Both the position numbers and the translations under genes were made by a program. This document shows, in pieces, positions 46,530 through 57,502 of a stretch of DNA of 64,000 nucleotides. Below the pieces are notes generated by a model. The model was not told the origin of the DNA. It made no database searches and worked only from the letters and a program-made list of their open reading frames with translations. Location: positions 29,268,545 through 29,332,544 of the forward strand of contig NC_088790.1 in the NCBI RefSeq assembly GCF_949628265.1, written 5' to 3'. Every line of letters begins with the position of its first letter. Position 1 is the stretch's first letter. The DNA comes from Cloeon dipterum (taxonomy: Eukaryota; Arthropoda; Insecta; Ephemeroptera; Baetidae).

Positions 46530-46963
46530 TTCACCTGTTGCATAAACCCTAAGTGTCCGAAGCCGCCAACAGAGGGCGCCACCGTAGACTTTCGATTTTA
46601 AGGCACTTCCGCTGCGATTTTAGGCTCAATCTAGCTACTGTGCATTCTTCAATTAATTTGCTATTTTTTGATGTGCTGAAAACAAAAATCGGTTCAGCCA
46701 ATCGCCGTAGAATCGTGAAAAATTATTTTTTGAAATAAAAAAATCTTTTCCAACGTTTCTACGGCGAATGGCTGAACCGATTTTGGTTTTCAGCACGTCA
46801 AAAATAAAATCAAATTAATTGAAGAACTCAAAATAGCTAAATTGAGTCTGAAATTGCAGCGGAAATGCCTTAAAACCGCTTAAAACAAATTTTTTAAGAA
46901 AGTCTGTGGTTGTGCCATCTTTTGGTGGCTTTGAACACTAAGGGTTTATGCAACTGGCCAATT
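46530..46963. repeat. Foldback MITE, copy 2
   Basis: Opens 'tcacctgttgcataaaccc' and closes 'gggtttatgcaactggccaa', with long inverted arms and the central 'gccgtagaatcgtgaaaa' and 'tttctacggcgaatgg' segments. It is inserted in the final intron of the degenerate second module, just after its 'gtaaga' donor. It carries an extra 'aaaacaaattttttaag'-type segment also found in copies 3 and 4, so it belongs to a sub-type distinct from copy 1. Confidence 0.85.
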
Positions 46964-48404
46964 GAGAACTTTTTCAGCCCGAGAAAAAGGACAGTGCTGT
47001 CGAAATTGATCCAGTATCTCAAGTGACGATGAATCCGAAGCTTATAATATTTAATTTATGTGGATGGTGTCGATTCTTTTAAAGATTAATTAAGCGACCA
47101 GGAATTCACGGAAAAATACCCAGTAAATGGTGTTCACTTTTAAATTATACATTAGTTTCGATACAAAAGGCTGCAATTTGGCATTGAAACAAAGGGATCT
47201 TGCCGTTTTTCAAATATTTTCACAACAAACACTCTTAGAGATTTTTATCACTCAAAGCAACGGAGTTCCAAATTCATGCGTACAGAAACATAGAGCATTT
47301 TCAGGCGCACAAACACTTCTTGTAAAATATAACAATCAAATATAGTTCCAATATATATCATGGGGATTAAAAAATTCTTACATTTAACATACCAGATTTT
47401 AGCATTTAGTTTTATGATAATTTATAATAATTTTGTATTTAATATGTATAAAATTAGAAGTGGAACCCTTCTAAAAAACAAGCTGGCTGAAACAGCTTAA
47501 TAGATCAGAACAATTTTTCCTATGCTTGGCTGATTAATTGATTATGTATACGAATTAACTGTCATTCATTGTGCGTCCCTAGAAATTTGTACATCTAAAA
47601 ATAAATCTTGATCAAAGAAAATGTCTACAAAAATTGATTTGTGTATTTGTTTTTCTTCAAATTGGTCTCTTTCGTCGTATTAAAATGAATGCCAATAAAA
47701 TCTCACTGACTTTCCTATCGTGAACAGCCCATTTGCTCTTTTAACCTAATTTAAAATCGGAATTTAGCTGCATTTCAAACTAAATTTGTATAAAATGCAA
47801 TTAAGACATTATGAATTAACTTGCAAAACATTTTATACATTGCGGAAATACAGTTTCAAACTAATAAACTAAATATTTACTGGTTTTTGTCTCTAATAGA
47901 GAAGGTTGATCAATGGACGCCTGCGGAGTGCGGCTTTACCGAAAAATTCCATGAATTTTAAAGTACATAGGTGTGTGCATAATTTAAACTTAAGATGTAT
48001 ATTTTCGGCCGCTGGTTCGTAATTAGAAAAATCATGCTTGTCTGAGGAAATAATGAAAAATGATTTTTAATGTCTAGAATGGTGAAAATTCAGATTGTCT
48101 ACAATAAAAATTAGCTTTATTTGAGGTAAGAAAATGCTACAAATACTTGGCTTGCATGGAAAGACCAAGACAATTCAGTTTGCCTCGAAATTCTGAACAT
48201 TTCCAGGCTGCATCCATTCCATTTTTCTTACGTCACTCACATTATTCTCTTGGAACGACAAGAAGACGGTCTTGTCTTTGCTTTGGACGCAATGAATTCC
48301 GTCATTTTGAGGTTATTCACCACCTGCCAGCCAGATTCCAAATTAACTCACCTTTCCCCATATTCATTGAATTTTTAAACTAAATTAATTCAGTTGCTAA
48401 GAAG
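46964..48404. other. Spacer with duplicated 3' and 5' flanks of the module genes
   Basis: 47110-47340 matches 51400-51610 (3' flank: 'ggtgttcacttttaaat', 'aggcgcacaaacact'). 47455-47900 matches the sequence resuming at 55695 after the inverted-repeat element. 48040-48360 matches 43970-44330. The blocks show that the cluster grew by tandem duplication of a roughly 4 kb unit. The short frame at 47127-47345 is not conserved. Confidence 0.55.
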
Positions 48405-51321
48405 ATGTCATCCCAAGGTGCGGCTGCTGGACCAAGTAGTGGTACGATCTCAAAACAATTTTTTAAACTTTTTATCCAGTTGAAAAGAATCAATTTTGAG
48501 AGAGTCTGAATCATGTATCAAATATTTTTTTATTTCTATACCGTGAAAAAGCTGGTCAAATTTGGCTCTGCCGTTAGACACCATAAAGTGTATTTATTTT
48601 GGACCACACAGAGCAAACAAAAGAATTTACGAAATTTATCCGTCTAAAGTGTTAGGAATTTTTTGCAGTAATCCATCAGAAGAAGTGTTTATACTGCACA
48701 GAACCTAAATACATTTTATTACAAGTTCGAAAAATAGATGGGTGCGGGCCGAAATACATCTGTGTCAGCTGCGAAGCTAGAGAGCGGTAAATAAAAATAT
48801 AAAATATTTATTAACTTTTAATATGTTTATTATATAAAAGCTTCACAGTTGCTAAATTGGCAGAGAAGATAGGAATTGTTGATTTGACGGACCAAATAAA
48901 AGAAATGGAATTTTTTAAAACATTTGAAATTGCTGAAGGTAAGTTTTTGCCATGAAGCTCCAATACTATTTTAAAAAAAATCAATGTGGAAATTCTACGA
49001 AACTCAATCTAAATTTTTTTTCTGTATTTTCATCCAATACATTTCAAAATAGAAAAAGAACGTCAAGCAGCGCTGACAATATAGTTTGAGTTAATCCATC
49101 TATTGGAGGCTTTCTTGATTTTTGATTTAATATTTTGCAAATTAGATCAGGATTTTGAAACGTCACATTTCATGAATTTATTGAATTTTTGAGGAAATTT
49201 TCCCTATTACATGCTTGCTGGTTTGCACAGTTTTCCTGCAATCTCTTAACTACCGCTTTTATCAAAGGAAATTGACCTTATAATATTTCCATTTAATCCG
49301 TTTAATTATTTTTAGAGATGGACGTGAATAACGTAATGCTTGGATATTTGGAATTTGAAATATCTGGTGTAAGTTCTAAGGAAATTCCAATTAATTCCTC
49401 GACTGAACAGCACGATGGGGATAAACACGAAAATTGCGAGGGTTGCAAGGAAAATTACGATCCATCCCATGACATTCCCTTCTTAAACGAACTTTTCATC
49501 TGTCCAACCGTGGGCTGCACCCAAAGTTTTCTACTAGAAAAGATTGAAGAAATTTGCACCCACATTGTGATGACTCATGTATGGCGCCGCGTCCCTAAGA
49601 TGTATCTGCCAAAAATGCAAGTTAAAATTTTTCTTTTCTTTAAGCTTATAAATAATTTCATTCAGGCTTAACACTGCGGAAAACCTGCCTGACGTTGTAG
49701 CTGCACCAAGTGGTAAGAATAAATATCGAATTTTTGAAAATTAATCGTTTTGGTGGCATCCTATCTAATTTTAGACAATTTTGAAATTAATGTAGAATAG
49801 CACTGATTTTTATAGCTACCATAATTAAAACTTATTTAATATTTTAAATTCCCTGAACGTCCAATACTGAAATTTTTAATAGTATTTAATACCAAAATGT
49901 TTTTGTAAATAAATAATACATCACCGGGGGCCTAGTTACGTTCTTGTTTTGGTTCCCGCCGGTTAGAAGTCAATATGGCGTCGAATTAATGGAGGCCAAT
50001 CAGGAGACGGTTCAGCGGCCAATCAGAAGCGTCAAAAAAGAGGCGTGCCGGCCTAATAATTTCATTCCCGCGTATTTTGTTACATTTCCATCAGCCTGAT
50101 GTGCCATCTAACGGTCTAATCAGCTGTTAGTAAAGAAATAACAACAATAATATTAATTTCAATCATAACTTTTCCCTGCCATTTTCATTTTACGTTTGTA
50201 ATTTTCCCTCCGTACTCTACCAGACGCCATATCTGCGCACTGCCTGAATCTGGCTCCCGGTGTAATACATCAGATATCATTTAATAGATAAATAATAAAT
50301 TATTTACAGGAAGCAAGATAAAGTGTTCATACTGCAACGATGACAAAACTGACCTTATAAATATAAAGGCACATAATAAACTTCCTTTATACATTTGCTC
50401 GGGATGCAGAGAAAAAGAAAAGTAAAAAAATTGTCTTGTTTTATATGTTGAAGATTGTTTAACTATTTTATACAGGATGACGGTTGCTGAATTGATAGAA
50501 AAGATAAAGGAGACTGGCATTGAGGTCGACCTGAGATCCATCAGAAACATGGAATTTTTGAAACCATACAAAATACCTGAAGGTAATTCGGGGAATGAAA
50601 TGTTTTTCGATTCTTTCAAATCGTGAGAATACTCTTTAATAATTACTATAATTCGGAAGGGTGCCAAAAATCTATAGCTTTATTGTTTGCACACATTTTC
50701 AAGCAATGCTTTTGCTTTGAGTTGCAGTTCCATTTTATTCAGAATACAAAAAAAGAAACGATAAAGGGGAAAATGATAGTAAAATTGCCGATTAATTGAA
50801 TGTCTTATAAGATTTTTCAGAGTCTGACGTGTCGGACGTAACGCTAGGATTTTGGGAACTGGAAAAATGTCCTATATGTACTAATGGTGTGAGTCGGAAA
50901 GTGTCTATTGAGAAGCATATTCAGGCTAATCATCCTGAGGTTCGTCCTAAAGAGCTCGCAGAATGTGGCCGTGGATGCCGTAAAATTATTCTCAAGCGTG
51001 GAATTGTCATTCACGAAAATTCTTGTAAAATGCTCTGCCCGTACCAGGGTTGCAAGCAAGTTTATGAGAGTCGGAATCATAATCATTTTATGTGGCACAA
51101 GCTTTTCTGCTGTCCAATCGGGAGATGTTCCACATATTGTCGACCTGATGAAATTGGAGCTATTTGCAAGCACATTGTGACAGAGCACTCAAACCGACTC
51201 CTGCAGCATTTGTATGAAAATATTTTCATGATTTTTTCTTTATATAGCAATCAGGATTTTTTTCAGCCCGAAAAGAAAAGGAAAATGCAGTGCCAAGCGA
51301 TGGGGTGAATCCGAAGCTTAA
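48405..51321 (+). CDS. Cys/His-module protein 3, 416 aa, two modules
   Basis: Nine exons: 48405-48441, 48669-48786, 48841-48938, 49316-49601, 49666-49712, 50310-50421, 50476-50582, 50821-51211 and 51267-51321. They total 1251 nt with every phase matching the paralogues. The start MSSQGAAAGPSSG resembles gene 2. Module 1 has CLYC...CVSC, the helix FTVAKLAEKIG and a shortened zinc exon: the first CxxC pair is lost and CEGC, CPTVGC and H-x4-H remain. Module 2 is complete: CSYC...CSGC, helix MTVAELIEKIK, then CPIC, H-x4-H, CGRGC, H, C, CPYQGC, H-x3-H, CPIGRC and H-x4-H. It ends in a short basic tail. The two-module form arises from repeat of a three-exon cassette joined by a small linker exon. 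Function unknown; zinc binding is inferred. Confidence 0.75.
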
Positions 51322-51827
51322 TCTATTGTTTACGTCGAACCTTTCAAAGATTAATCGATCTGATATTCAACTGTGGCATGATGAAGAGTGCGACGGAAAA
51401 AACCCAGAAAATGCATGGCGTTCACTTTTAAATCATACACTTAACTTGTGTTCGATGCAAGTCTCCAATTTGGCGTCTTTAGGTTTTTTTTTCAAACATA
51501 TTTGCAAGAAACTCTCTTGGACTTTTTTATAACTCAAAGCAATTGAGTTCTGAATTCATGTACATACACATAAATCCTTTTTCAGGCGCACAAACACTTG
51601 TAAAATACATATAAAAATCAACTATGGTTCCAGTAGCTTTTTGTGAATAAAAAAAATTCTCTTGTCTTTGTTAATAATTTTTTGTAAATTAATTTTTCTT
51701 AGTTTTAACGTAACTGATTAAAGCATTTCTCATGACTTTGGTTTCATAGAGATCAAAAGTAATTTTGTAATTATTGCGTACAAAAAGAAAGAAATGGGAC
51801 CCTTTGATTTGTACAACCGAACGACAA
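51322..51827. other. 3' flank of module gene 3
   Basis: Contains the same 3' flank block as 47110-47340. No gene seen. Confidence 0.5.
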
Positions 51828-51837
51828 CCCTACGAGA

Positions 51838-51985
51838 AAAATCACGTGGTAGACACGTGAAAAACTCGTGGTTTTTGCCACGAGTTCACGTGTCTTGAAA
51901 CACGTGTCTACCACGAGTTAGACACGTGTGAAGTCTCGTGTAAAATCACGTGTTTTTGGAACGAGTCACGTGTTGACACGGGTTT
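51838..51985. repeat. Left subterminal CACGTG array
   Basis: Seven CACGTG hexamers within about 150 bp, mixed with CTCGTG/CACGAG variants. Several are arranged as palindromes (for example acacgtgt). They match the E-box sequence bound by bHLH proteins but may simply be the element's own transposase-binding repeats. Confidence 0.85.
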
Positions 51986-52091
51986 GGAACGAGTTGAAAC
52001 TAGGCTTTAATTTTGCATTAAATATATTTATTTGCATCAAATAATGACCATTATACATATGCAATTACAATTATTATTCGCATACATGTGT

Positions 52092-52478
52092 TCTACTGCT
52101 CGCGGCTAGCTCGTTGAAGAGCTCGGTTCGCACTCGAGAGGGGGTTCCGACCTGGCTCTTGCACTCTCACCCTTGCAGGGAGGGTGGTGGTTGTGATTTC
52201 GGTCTTCTAAGGGAGAGTTTGACCTCAATTTTGATTCCCCACTCGCGGAATTAACAGTTAAGGGTGAATTTTCGCGAGAGTATAAAGGGTAATTTTCAAT
52301 TAGGCGGTATTTTGACTTTGACCTAGATCAAAATCCCCCATAAACAACCAAAACCACAACCACCACCATCCCTGCGAGTGTGAGAGCGCGAGAGCCAGGT
52401 CTGAACCCCCTCTCGAACACGAACCGAGCTCTTCGACGAGCTAGCCGCGAGCAGCGAGGCAGTCGGCACAACATCCTT
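52092..52478. repeat. GC-rich foldback element 1
   Basis: Inverted arms: 'tactgctcgcggctagctcg' on the left pairs with 'cgagctagccgcgagcag' on the right, and 'ggtggtggttgtg' with 'cacaaccaccacc'. The right side ends with 'gcagtcggcaca', shared with element 2. It stands out sharply from the AT-rich surroundings. Confidence 0.75.
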
Positions 52479-52737
52479 AAAGTAATGAAATGAACATGCA
52501 GACCTATGCAAAGGAACAATCCTTAAAAAACTAGTTTAATACAATGTTTATAACGATAAGTGATCTTAACAATACTAACAATATTAAATTTTGTTAAAAA
52601 ATATATTAATTTGACGACTTAATAAGCAGAAATTAAATTAATAATTAAACTATTAAAATTACAATGCAAGTACGACATTAAATGTATTCATAAACTCATA
52701 ATGGTTGGCATGTTAATAAATATAAAATTTAAACAGT

Positions 52738-52995
52738 TTCTACTGCTCGCGGCTGGCTCGTCGGCGGGCTCGGTTCGTACTCGAGAGGGGTTCCCATTCT
52801 GGCTCTCTCACGCTCTCACCCTCACAGGGAGAATGGTGGTTGTGGTTTAGGTCATCTAGGGGAAGGGAAGAGTTTGACCTTACAACCATGACCACAACCA
52901 CCACCCTCCCTGCGAGGGGGGGAGCGCGAGGTTGGAACCCCCCTTTCGAGTGCGAACCGAGCCTTCCGACGAGCAGTAAAAGCAGTCGGCACAAT
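52738..52995. repeat. GC-rich foldback element 2
   Basis: A shorter relative of the element at 52092. It shares 'tactgctcgcggctggctcg', the 'ggtggttgtgg' arm and the 'gcagtcggcaca' end. It is nested in the same inverted-repeat element. Confidence 0.75.
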
Positions 52996-53029
52996 ATCGA
53001 AGACGATTCAGTCGAATCAAAAAAAAAAA

Positions 53030-54665
53030 ATTGTCTCACGTGGCTCCGTGTTCTTCATGGTCTTCTTCTTCATCAGCTGCTTCTACTGCTTCCTCCTCTT
53101 CATCTTGGGCCCACTCTAAAACAGACCAAAAATTCAGTTGTCAATTATATATTAATGAGTGGATACTATAAAAATTAATTGGTTTGTAAGATAAATTTTA
53201 GTCTAATTTAACAAATTTTGTGCTCGAATTTTAATTTAAAGGTTTGATAGTGACTTAATTTTGCGCCTTTATCTAAATAATATTATCTTTAAATAAACAT
53301 TCATTACAATTCAAACTATCAATAATAGGATTTAGATCCTTAAGAATTCCAGACAAAGCTAAATAAATGTAAGAATAAAAATTACGGGATTTCAACAAAT
53401 TCAAGGCAATGACAGGACTTTTAGTGATCGACAAAATTACATTCCTTTGTTACTTACACAGGAAATATAATTAAATAGGATATTATCAAGTAAATTGCGA
53501 ATATATATGTATGTTGTCACTCGCGAAAATGGAAATGCACACAATGTTATATGTTATACATTACTGGATTTAACTTAGGTGTCAATATATGACAATGCAA
53601 ATTGTTTGAGTTCATAGATTATCATACACTATTAATGAAAATTTTAGACATCATGACCATACCTGCCAGAAATATAGAAGCCTTTGATCCCAGGGTTTCA
53701 CTCCAAAACAGATCCGTGTTCAGCAGCCTCAATCAGCTTTCTTCCAGACGGCAGAGGCGGGGGCAGCGGGGCCAATTTCGATTTAAGTCGTCGTTTCACA
53801 AATTCTCAATCTGAAACATAACATTGTAAACATTTTAATTCAGCAATAGAGCAAAAATAGATAATATTTGTCAAAGTGCATGCTGTTTATTCCATAAAAA
53901 GTAGAAAATTTACGTCATGAAACACGTCATGGTGCCGTACAAATTGCGCATAGCTCAACAAACAACTTAATTTTCAGTGTCGAATTGGTTGTTGCCTTTT
54001 TTGCGACGAAGAAAATCGCGTTTGGTAGTTGAGCTTCGCACAATTTTTACGGCACCTTAAGACGCGATGCAGTTTACATTTCGTGATTAACAAGCTCATA
54101 TTATGTACATGCAGATATAGAAATAAGAAAACTACAATGATTTTAATACATTACACACCTGCATAATATGATGGATGGTCGAGTTCACACAGAAATGCAG
54201 CAGATTATTGATGAATTGACGGGTCCAAACACACACAGCCGCGAGACGCGTAATTCCAGAAGGGTTTCCGCGGGTCGTGCGTGCACTTACACCGGTGTTT
54301 ATTAGCGGATTGCGTACGTAATTATGCGTGAAGAACTGAAGACGATGCGCGCGTGTGTCCTTCACGTTAGCTTTTCTCTTTTTGCCGTTTGACCGTTGGC
54401 TGCTTACGCGTTGTTTCCGATCCTGCCTGATCCTGCTTGGTGCATGCTTGTGCTTCACCAGCTCCCGCCCCCACTTTCGCTTTTTCTCTCTTGCCGTTGC
54501 CGCTTACGCTGCAAGCAGCAACGCCAGCCGCTCCTGCCCCTCCTGTCCCTCCTTGCTCTTCCCAGCTGGGATCTTTGTTGCGCGCTTGGATGAAATTTAA
54601 AAGTTGGTAAATAACCAGCCGCGCGAAGCGCAAGCAGTAGAGTTGCTGCGGCGCCCTGCACTTTA
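53030..54665 (-). other. GC-rich patches, possible exon fragments in the element
   Basis: On the minus strand, 53118-53037 reads a very acidic peptide (EWAQDEEEEAVEAADEEEDH, then a stop) after a possible 'TTTTAG' acceptor. About 53800-53690 gives a Pro/Leu-rich frame ending in a stop, with no workable acceptor phase. 54660-54367 gives a Gly/Ala/Lys-rich frame (GGTGGAGAAGVAACS, ending KRQKEKS). They might be decayed or captured exons. I cannot join them into a gene. The rest is AT-rich. Confidence 0.3.
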
Positions 54666-55089
54666 AATTCCGCAAGCGAATTTTTAATATCACATCAATG
54701 AAATATAATTAAATTTAATTAATTAAAATTTAGTTAATAAAAATTTAAATAATATATTGAAGAAATATAATAGGAGCTAATTAAAAAAAATATTAATAAA
54801 TATCAAATTATTAAATTATAATTTTAATTTGAATAAAATATTATGAATTATTTCTAGTAAATCATCATTTGACTTTAAATGTTTGTAAAATATTATGATT
54901 TGTTTGAAGAAATAAAAAGGAATTGAAATTAAAATTTATTAAATTTAAAAATTAATTCCTCGAAAAATTTTCTATGGTTAAAGTGGGAACATACAGAACT
55001 TTATTATACCATATATGTAGCGTAATAGCTAACTTAAGTGCAGGTTTTTTCTTTTAAAATTATTTTGAGGGCAAATTATTCAACCGAAC

Positions 55090-55690
55090 TACTCGTGAAA
55101 CGGTACTCGTGTTAAACACGTGTTAATCTCGTGGTCTCCGACACGAGTTAAATTGACCACGTATTTTCTACGAATTTTGAAAATTTGTGCCCATTTTTCA
55201 AGTAAAATGGGCAAATTTTTATATATTGTAAGTAAATATTAAATTTAGCTACTCGTGTATTTTAACTCGAGTTGAACACGTGATCTCTGACACGTGTTCA
55301 TCACGTGATCTCGGACACGTGTTCATCACGTGATCTCGGACACGTGTTTAAAAACACGTGTTTTCACACGTGTTCAACTCGAGTTAAATTACACGTGTAG
55401 CTAAATTTAATTATTTACCCTTAAAATCATTAAATTAAGAAACAAAACTGCAAATTACATATTTGAAATGCAATTGAAGCAATTAACAAGTAATTTAATT
55501 TTTAACTCGTGTCCGGTAACACGTGTTTGTCACGTGATGATCACGTGATCCAGAAATATTAAAAACACAAAATAAATCAAAATTTCCAGTCAATATTGAC
55601 TAAGGGGACCTCAAATAACCCGGGAAAAATAACAAAAAAAATATTTGAGGAGGTCACCGAAAACTCGTGTCAACACGTGATTTTTCTCGT
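55090..55690. repeat. Right subterminal CACGTG array
   Basis: About fourteen CACGTG hexamers, including a direct repeat of 'gttcatcacgtgatctcgga'. Larger palindromes such as 'acacgtgttttcacacgtgt' and inverted 'aactcgagtt' are also present. Counterpart of the left array. Confidence 0.85.
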
Positions 55691-55694
55691 AGGG

Positions 55695-57502
55695 AAGCTG
55701 GCTAAAACAGCTAATAATAGAACAAATCAAATTTTTCCTTGCTTGGCTGATTGTGTATACGAATTAACTGTCATTCATTGTGCGTCCCTAGAAATTTGTA
55801 CATCTAAAAATAAATTTATTTGACCTCAGAAAATGTCTACAAAAATGAATTTGTGTATTTGTCATTCTTCAAAAATGTCTTTCGTATTAAAATGAATGCC
55901 AAGAAAACAGCCCATTGGCTCTTTTAATCTAATTTAGAAACAGAATTTGGCTGCAATTTAAGATCTTCAGAAAAAGTTGAAAATTTAAACTAAATTAATA
56001 AAAAAATGAAATTAAGGCAATTTGAATTAACTTGCAAAACATAATAAATTGCAGAATGTTTACAATAAAAATTTCTTTTTTTTTTCTACATTTGAGACAA
56101 GAAAATGCTAGAAATGCTTAGCTTGCATGGAATGACCAAGATATGAAAATAAATCTTGATTCGCAAATATACATTGAAAATTTCGTTTTTTGTTTTTTAC
56201 TTTTCAAATTACTGGCGGAAGGGCTCGGACGGCCCGTTTGCGCGTGGCGCGACAACCACTTGTTTTAAAAATTAAATTTTACACCATTTTTAATATTCTG
56301 GTTGTCACTCTGCCCTCTTTATCAACGATTTGAGATATTAAGGAGGTTCAATTTGAAATTTTGTATTAAATTGTATTATTTTTATCTTTATACCACAGGA
56401 TCTAAAAAAAAAAATACTCGCAGAATTCATGACAAATCAAATATTCTGGAAATGCAGAGCGTGGCTGGAATGAGCAGTTTTTTTAAATTTTCATCGTCAC
56501 GACTCCGATGTCACTCAGGAAGCCGTGAATGCTCGCATTATACGCTCGGAATACCAAGGAAACAGTCAAATCTTTGCTTGAACGGCTGCGTCAATCGATC
56601 GTTTTAAGAAAAATTCCAATTTCTCATTTAATTTTCTTGGAGCGTTTATTTACGTGCATCGGCAAGCTAAAAAAGTTGCCAAAACAATCAGGAGGAATCA
56701 TGGCTGCAACAGGTGATATAGATTATTTTATTCTTGTGCAACTCATGTGGTTGAGAATTTGAAAATTTTTTAATTTGATCATTATTCCTGCAAACTCCAT
56801 GTAAATTTGAAGTATCTCCGATCTTTTCACTAAAAAAAAATGTAAAAATTCACCTGGTCAATTAAATTTGTGTCAGAATACACGAGTATATTAATTTAAT
56901 TATTATTACCATCAAAATAATTTTATCAAGGAAAAAGATAGTGAAGACTATTAGTTAAAATTAACGCAATTGTAGCATCAATAAATTTATTTTATTATTG
57001 AACTATCTCGTATACATGTTTTCACGTGAATTGCACGTGTCCCGCAATAGATGCAAATTTCCGGTCAAAACTGATATATATGGGACCTAAAATAACCAGA
57101 AAAAATATTTAAAAATTATTTCGAATGGATCACCAACAAACTCTTGTGATATTCCTCGTTGTCACATGTAGGTAAACAGTCCCACCATTTCAAAGTGACT
57201 CTGGCTGCCACTTGCTGATAATGGGATTTTTTTAATTTCCCATTTGATTTAAGACAGATTTTTGTGGCACCAGCAAACAATAACGGATTCAAATTGAGCT
57301 ATTTTTCCTTTTTGTTCACCTCAAGTGACACATGCACCGATAGGCTATGCCAGCCGCCGTTGAAAAAGGGCAAATAATTAATAGTCTTCAGGCTTTCAAG
57401 GGTCAGGGATCAAACTTAGCGTTTAAAAATGTTGTCAACCACGCCAGTCGCCGCCTTAAGGCTCGAGGTCATTTATCGAAATTTGCCACGATTCTCAGCA
57501 GT
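55695..57502. other. Remnants of the module-gene unit and of the CACGTG element
   Basis: 55695-56050 continues the spacer block seen at 47455. About 56040-56600 holds degraded copies of the 5' flank block, without the module exons. An open frame at 56302-56607 is not supported by any paralogue. The last part (57175-57500) shows nothing recognisable. Confidence 0.45.
57000..57175. repeat. Degraded right end of a second CACGTG element
   Basis: Two CACGTG motifs are followed by 'aaatttccggtcaaaactga', 'gggacctaaaataacc' and 'ggatcaccaacaaactc'. This parallels the right end of the element at 51828-55694 ('aaatttccagtcaatattga', 'ggacctcaaataaccc', 'ggtcaccgaaaactc'). The terminal repeat itself has decayed. 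Confidence 0.6.

Larger units (their letters stand above)
51828..55694. mobile_element. Inverted-repeat DNA element with CACGTG-rich ends, 3.9 kb
   Basis: The ends are exact inverted repeats of 21 bp: the left begins CCCTACGAGAAAAATCACGT and the right is its reverse complement. Flanking bases suggest a 2-bp AA duplication. The sister sequence near 47.48 kb (aaaaaacaagctggctgaaa) runs through without the element, supporting the insertion. No intact transposase was found inside, so it is probably non-autonomous. The CCC start, A-rich subterminal run and 2-bp duplication resemble the CACTA-like element at 18.2 kb, but the relation is only suggestive. The interior includes two GC-rich foldback elements and GC-rich possible exon fragments on the minus strand. 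Confidence 0.8.

Noticed and set aside
50281..50667. Minus-strand 128-codon frame
   Set aside because: It overlaps exons 6-7 of module gene 3, which are supported by paralogy and phase.
51838..55690. CACGTG arrays as a natural clock- or Myc-regulated enhancer
   Set aside because: They lie exactly at both ends of an inverted-repeat element, so transposon-related function is the first explanation. Kept only as a testable alternative.
56302..56607. 101-codon frame in the degraded unit
   Set aside because: The corresponding sequence upstream of genes 2 and 3 is not open in this frame, so it is likely untranslated or decayed flank.
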